A stretch of DNA of 64,000 nucleotides, from contig JACVTC010000168.1 of assembly GCA_016946835.1 (NCBI GenBank), forward strand, positions 276,863 through 340,862. Direction: 5' to 3'. The translations under genes were made by a program, and so were the position numbers. Positions 61,218 to 64,000 of the stretch are shown in pieces. The stretch comes from Neocallimastix lanati (nom. inval.) (Eukaryota > Neocallimastigomycota > Neocallimastigomycetes > Neocallimastigales > Neocallimastigaceae). How positions within the stretch are numbered: position 1 is the first letter of the stretch; each line of letters opens with the position of its first letter. The notes under the pieces are model-generated. The model saw nothing but the letters and a program-made list of their open reading frames with translations. It was not told where the DNA came from and ran no database searches.

Positions 61218-61719
61218 ATTCTGTTACAATTGTGATAAGAATGTACTAAATAATGCATTCTTAATTAAATCTACGATTTATTTCTAATACATTATGTGTA
61301 CATTATTATTTTTGTACTTTAATAAATTTTTAAATTCAAAGATTAAAAATTAGATCAAAAATTATATTAAACTTTATAATTTTTATATTAAATCTTATAT
61401 TAATAGTAATATTTTTATATATTTAAAACTTATATTAACAATATTAATAATAAATCTTATTTTTTTATTTTTATATTAATAATGAAAATTTGTATTAATA
61501 ATATTTTTATATATTGATAATTAAAAATTTATATATTATATTTTAACTTTTATTATAAAATTTTATATCGAAATGTTTTATTTTATATTGAAAAATATTT
61601 TATTTTATTAAAAACCTTTATATTAGAATAGTATTTTTATTTTTATTTGAATATTTTAACAGATTGTAATAAAAATTTTAGCCAATTAAATAAATTCTTA
61701 TTAGTAATATTTTAGATAG

Positions 61720-61756
<37 letters not shown>

Positions 61757-62044
61757 TATTAATATTATAAATGTATTTTATTTATATTGTTATAATTAAA
61801 TTTTATATAATTGATTATAAAAATCAATTTAAATTTAATAGTTTTTATATATAAAAAGAAAAATAATAATAAAATGTAATTTAGTGGCAAGAACAACTTT
61901 TATGCCTTGAAAAAAAAGTATAAATAGTTGTAAATTTTGCTACTAATTTTTAAATATCATCAAATAAAATCAAATAAAATAAAATAAAATCAAATAAAAT
62001 CAAATAAATTTATAAATAAAAATAATAAATAAATAAATAAAATT
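61218..62044. other. Region upstream of the tRNA gene
   Basis: A+T-rich, no gene. It contains a poly-A tract (about 61725-61752), a TATAAATA-like motif near 61919 and CAAATAAAAT repeats at 61965-62005. Confidence 0.5.
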
Positions 62045-62879
62045 TGTGTTTCCTTACTTTATTTTTATTTAATTCTCTAAAACCTTAACAATTGTTATAC
62101 AGAATGAACAAATAATACTAATTGTGCTAGAATAATATAAATTATTCTAACCTTATAGATTATTCTATTCTATATAATTGGAACTTTCCAATATTCTTCA
62201 AATATTACTAAATAGAAATCTTAAGTTAATAAATCACCAATTAACTTATAATTCCTTTTTGAATTATCGATCCGATTCTATATAATGTATTAAAAATCTT
62301 TAGCCAATATTGTCCTTGCCCACTTAATATATTAATATTATATTTCTTTTGTATTATGTTATATTGAAAATAATCAAATCTATTTAATTAGTTATTAAAA
62401 TTTTCGTTATCAATTTAAATTTATTTTTAATTACTAAATTTAACTAAACCACAATAAAATATTCTGTATAATCTCTTTATTTTTATTTTATATATATTAG
62501 TATTAAACTATTATTAAATAATTAATAATTCAATAATATATAACTACTATTTATAACAATAATATTATTAACTAAAATAATAATTCAATTTCAATTTAAA
62601 TGTTTTATTTATAAAAATAATTAGTAATTAGTTTATTAAAAAAATAGTTAGGCTTTACAAATTTTAATTTGATAAAAAAATATAAATACATGTAATTTTT
62701 AGTGAAATAAAATATAATCAATAACTTACTTTTATTAAATAAATAATTATATTATTATTTTTCTTTTATAAATTTAAATAAATAAACATTGATTTTAAAA
62801 CAAATTATTTTTTTTTTATTGTAATTTTATTATTTGTGTTAATTATTATTATATTCCTAAAATTATATGAACCATACCA
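62045..62879 (+). repeat. Putative left LTR of a second retrotransposon
   Basis: The end is supported by TACCA (62875-62879) followed nine bases later by a primer-binding-site-like TGGTGGAGATATCGGGG (62888-62904). The start is a guess at TGTGTTTCCTTAC (62045), since the matching right LTR lies outside the window. A TATAAATA box at about 62684-62691 suits an LTR promoter. Confidence 0.4.
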
Positions 62880-62887
62880 TGAAAAAT

Positions 62888-62904
62888 TGGTGGAGATATC
62901 GGGG
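62888..62904 (+). promoter_or_regulatory. Putative primer-binding site of the second element
   Basis: TGGTGGAGATATCGGGG resembles the site at 40177 in the other element, with a TA insertion after TGGTGGAGA. Its complement would be the 3' end of a tRNA ending in CCA; the tRNA was not identified. Confidence 0.5.
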
Positions 62905-63388
62905 AATATAATAATAAATTAATACATTGGGGATAAAATTATAATATTAATAAATAATTTTTCTAATAAAACAAATATTTTTTTAAAAAAGAAAACAATT
63001 TTTATATTTTTAACTAATTATTATTAATTGTTAAAAATATTAATTAATATTAAATTAAACTAATATTCGTGCATAGATTTCCGGGTTAAGTTTATCCTAC
63101 ATAGTAATTGGGCTAGTAGGCTCTGGACTGCTATTTTTTATATTGAAAATAGTAACCGTGGCACACGCGTGGCATGACACCTTTCAAGAGGTAAGCTGCA
63201 CGTCAGACAGTGTGTACTATCAGATTGCACGATTATTATAATTTAATAAGTGATTAATAATAATAAATAATTAATAATTTTATTAGTTAAAAGATTTATT
63301 TTTTTTTAATTTTTTTTATTTTTACTTTTTTATAACAATTTATACATTACGAGGTTTAGCATTCTATAGATACAATAAATTTTATTTT
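62905..63388 (+). other. Leader of the second retrotransposon
   Basis: Noncoding leader between the primer site and the gag ATG. Part of it (63065-63235) is far richer in G+C than anything around it, with the near-repeat GTGGCACACGCGTGGCATG and short inverted matches (for example GCACGTC and the GTGC runs). It could fold into an RNA packaging or translation structure. Confidence 0.45.
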
Positions 63389-64000
63389 ATGAGAACATCC
63401 AGTACTTCCAGTACTCCAACAGAGAGTACTCCAGAAAGTAAGCTTAGCTTCAGAGAATTAAAGAAAGAATTAAAAGATTTTGAAAAGCTTACTAAACAAA
63501 ACCTTGACATCAACTCCTGGGCAAATGAGTTAAAGGCATGGATAAAATACCAACATATCAAGGATCCTGAAACTATTTTTACTGCTTGTATATTAACGGC
63601 TTCTGGAGAACCAAGAGAAATTATCCAAGAACTAGAAGATGGAAATGACCTTACTGAAGATGAAGATTCTGATTTCGATAGCGATAGTGAAGGAGAAGAT
63701 GATGAAGAAAGTGAATCTACTAACACTTACCCAAGCCTTGATGAAATAATAAATCATCTGAAGACTTTCTATGGACTTAAAGAAGATCAAACCAATTTGT
63801 TACGAGAATTACGTTCCATGAAAATAAAGAAGAACGAGAAAGTTAAAGATTTTAATGTCCGTTATAGATCTTTGTACCATAAATTGGATAAAAAGAGAAG
63901 AAGAAAAATTAGTGTTTTAGATTATGCAGATTCCTTAACCAATAATCCTGACGCATGGAGAAAGGTTATGCTTAAAGACAATATTTCTATTACTAAAGCA
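63389..64000 (+). CDS. gag-like ORF of an LTR retrotransposon, open at the right edge
   Basis: An uninterrupted frame of 204 codons from the ATG at 63389 to the last base, cut by the window end. It begins with a Ser/Thr/Pro-rich tail, followed by ELKKELKDFEKLTKQN, then DINSWANELKAWIKY, an acidic Asp/Glu/Ser stretch at about residues 89-112, and a Retrotrans_gag-like segment (LLRELRSMKIKKNEKVKDF, then NVRYRSLYHKL). The lack of stops suggests this element is younger than the one at 39.6-45.6 kb. Family assignment to Ty3/gypsy is by gag style only; pol is not in the window. Confidence 0.72.
   Translation, partial: MRTSSTSSTPTESTPESKLSFRELKKELKDFEKLTKQNLDINSWANELKAWIKYQHIKDPETIFTACILTASGEPREIIQELEDGNDLTEDEDSDFDSDSEGEDDEESESTNTYPSLDEIINHLKTFYGLKEDQTNLLRELRSMKIKKNEKVKDFNVRYRSLYHKLDKKRRRKISVLDYADSLTNNPDAWRKVMLKDNISITKA

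Noticed and set aside
63382-63726. - strand Ser-rich 114-codon frame at the right edge
   Set aside because: Antisense of the acidic gag frame on the + strand, which has recognisable gag features and stays open to the edge.

Overview
The window looks like nuclear DNA of an anaerobic gut fungus (Neocallimastigomycota, the Neocallimastix/Piromyces/Anaeromyces type). The reasons are: extremely A+T-rich spacers full of simple repeats; intronless secreted plant-cell-wall enzymes next to intron-containing household genes; and a GH6 cellobiohydrolase carrying two N-terminal fungal (CBM10-like) dockerins, an arrangement typical of this phylum. The genus cannot be fixed from sequence alone.

Layout. 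(1) 1-13.9 kb: four near-identical intronless genes for a secreted family PL3 pectate lyase, all on the + strand, in a repeat unit of about 2.3-2.8 kb. A dead LINE-type retrotransposon (about 5.8-9.4 kb) splits one spacer. (2) 13.9-29.35 kb: a single-copy core with a four-exon Asteroid-type (FEN1/XPG-like) nuclease gene, 7 kb of low-complexity intergenic DNA, and an eight-exon SLC41/MgtE-type magnesium transporter gene. (3) 29.35-50.4 kb: six more pectate lyase genes on the - strand, so the two arrays converge on the core. A decayed Ty3/gypsy LTR element (about 39.6-45.6 kb) sits in one spacer and itself carries an AT-rich insertion. (4) 50.4-53.26 kb: an eleventh pectate lyase copy on the + strand, a full-length pseudogene with a stop at codon 21, head-to-head with copy 10. 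(5) 53.26-64 kb: duplicated noncoding blocks, the GH6 gene, a tRNA-Gln(CUG) gene on the - strand, and the 5' end (putative LTR, primer-binding site, open gag frame) of a second LTR retrotransposon that runs off the right edge.

Biology. Ten apparently intact genes for almost the same exported pectate lyase suggest high dosage of pectin cleavage, working beside the cellulosome-bound GH6 enzyme that attacks crystalline cellulose. The pectate lyases have a signal peptide and a Kex2-type KR site but no dockerin, so they should be free enzymes, whereas the GH6 should dock on a scaffoldin. Each lyase gene carries the same A+T-rich upstream block, including a 20-bp perfect palindrome (exact in 8 of 11 copies) 20-40 bp before the ATG. 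The dominant story is recent amplification and homogenisation of a 2.6-kb gene unit, followed by retroelement insertion. I found no CRISPR array, no prokaryotic operon and no clearly new multi-gene system.
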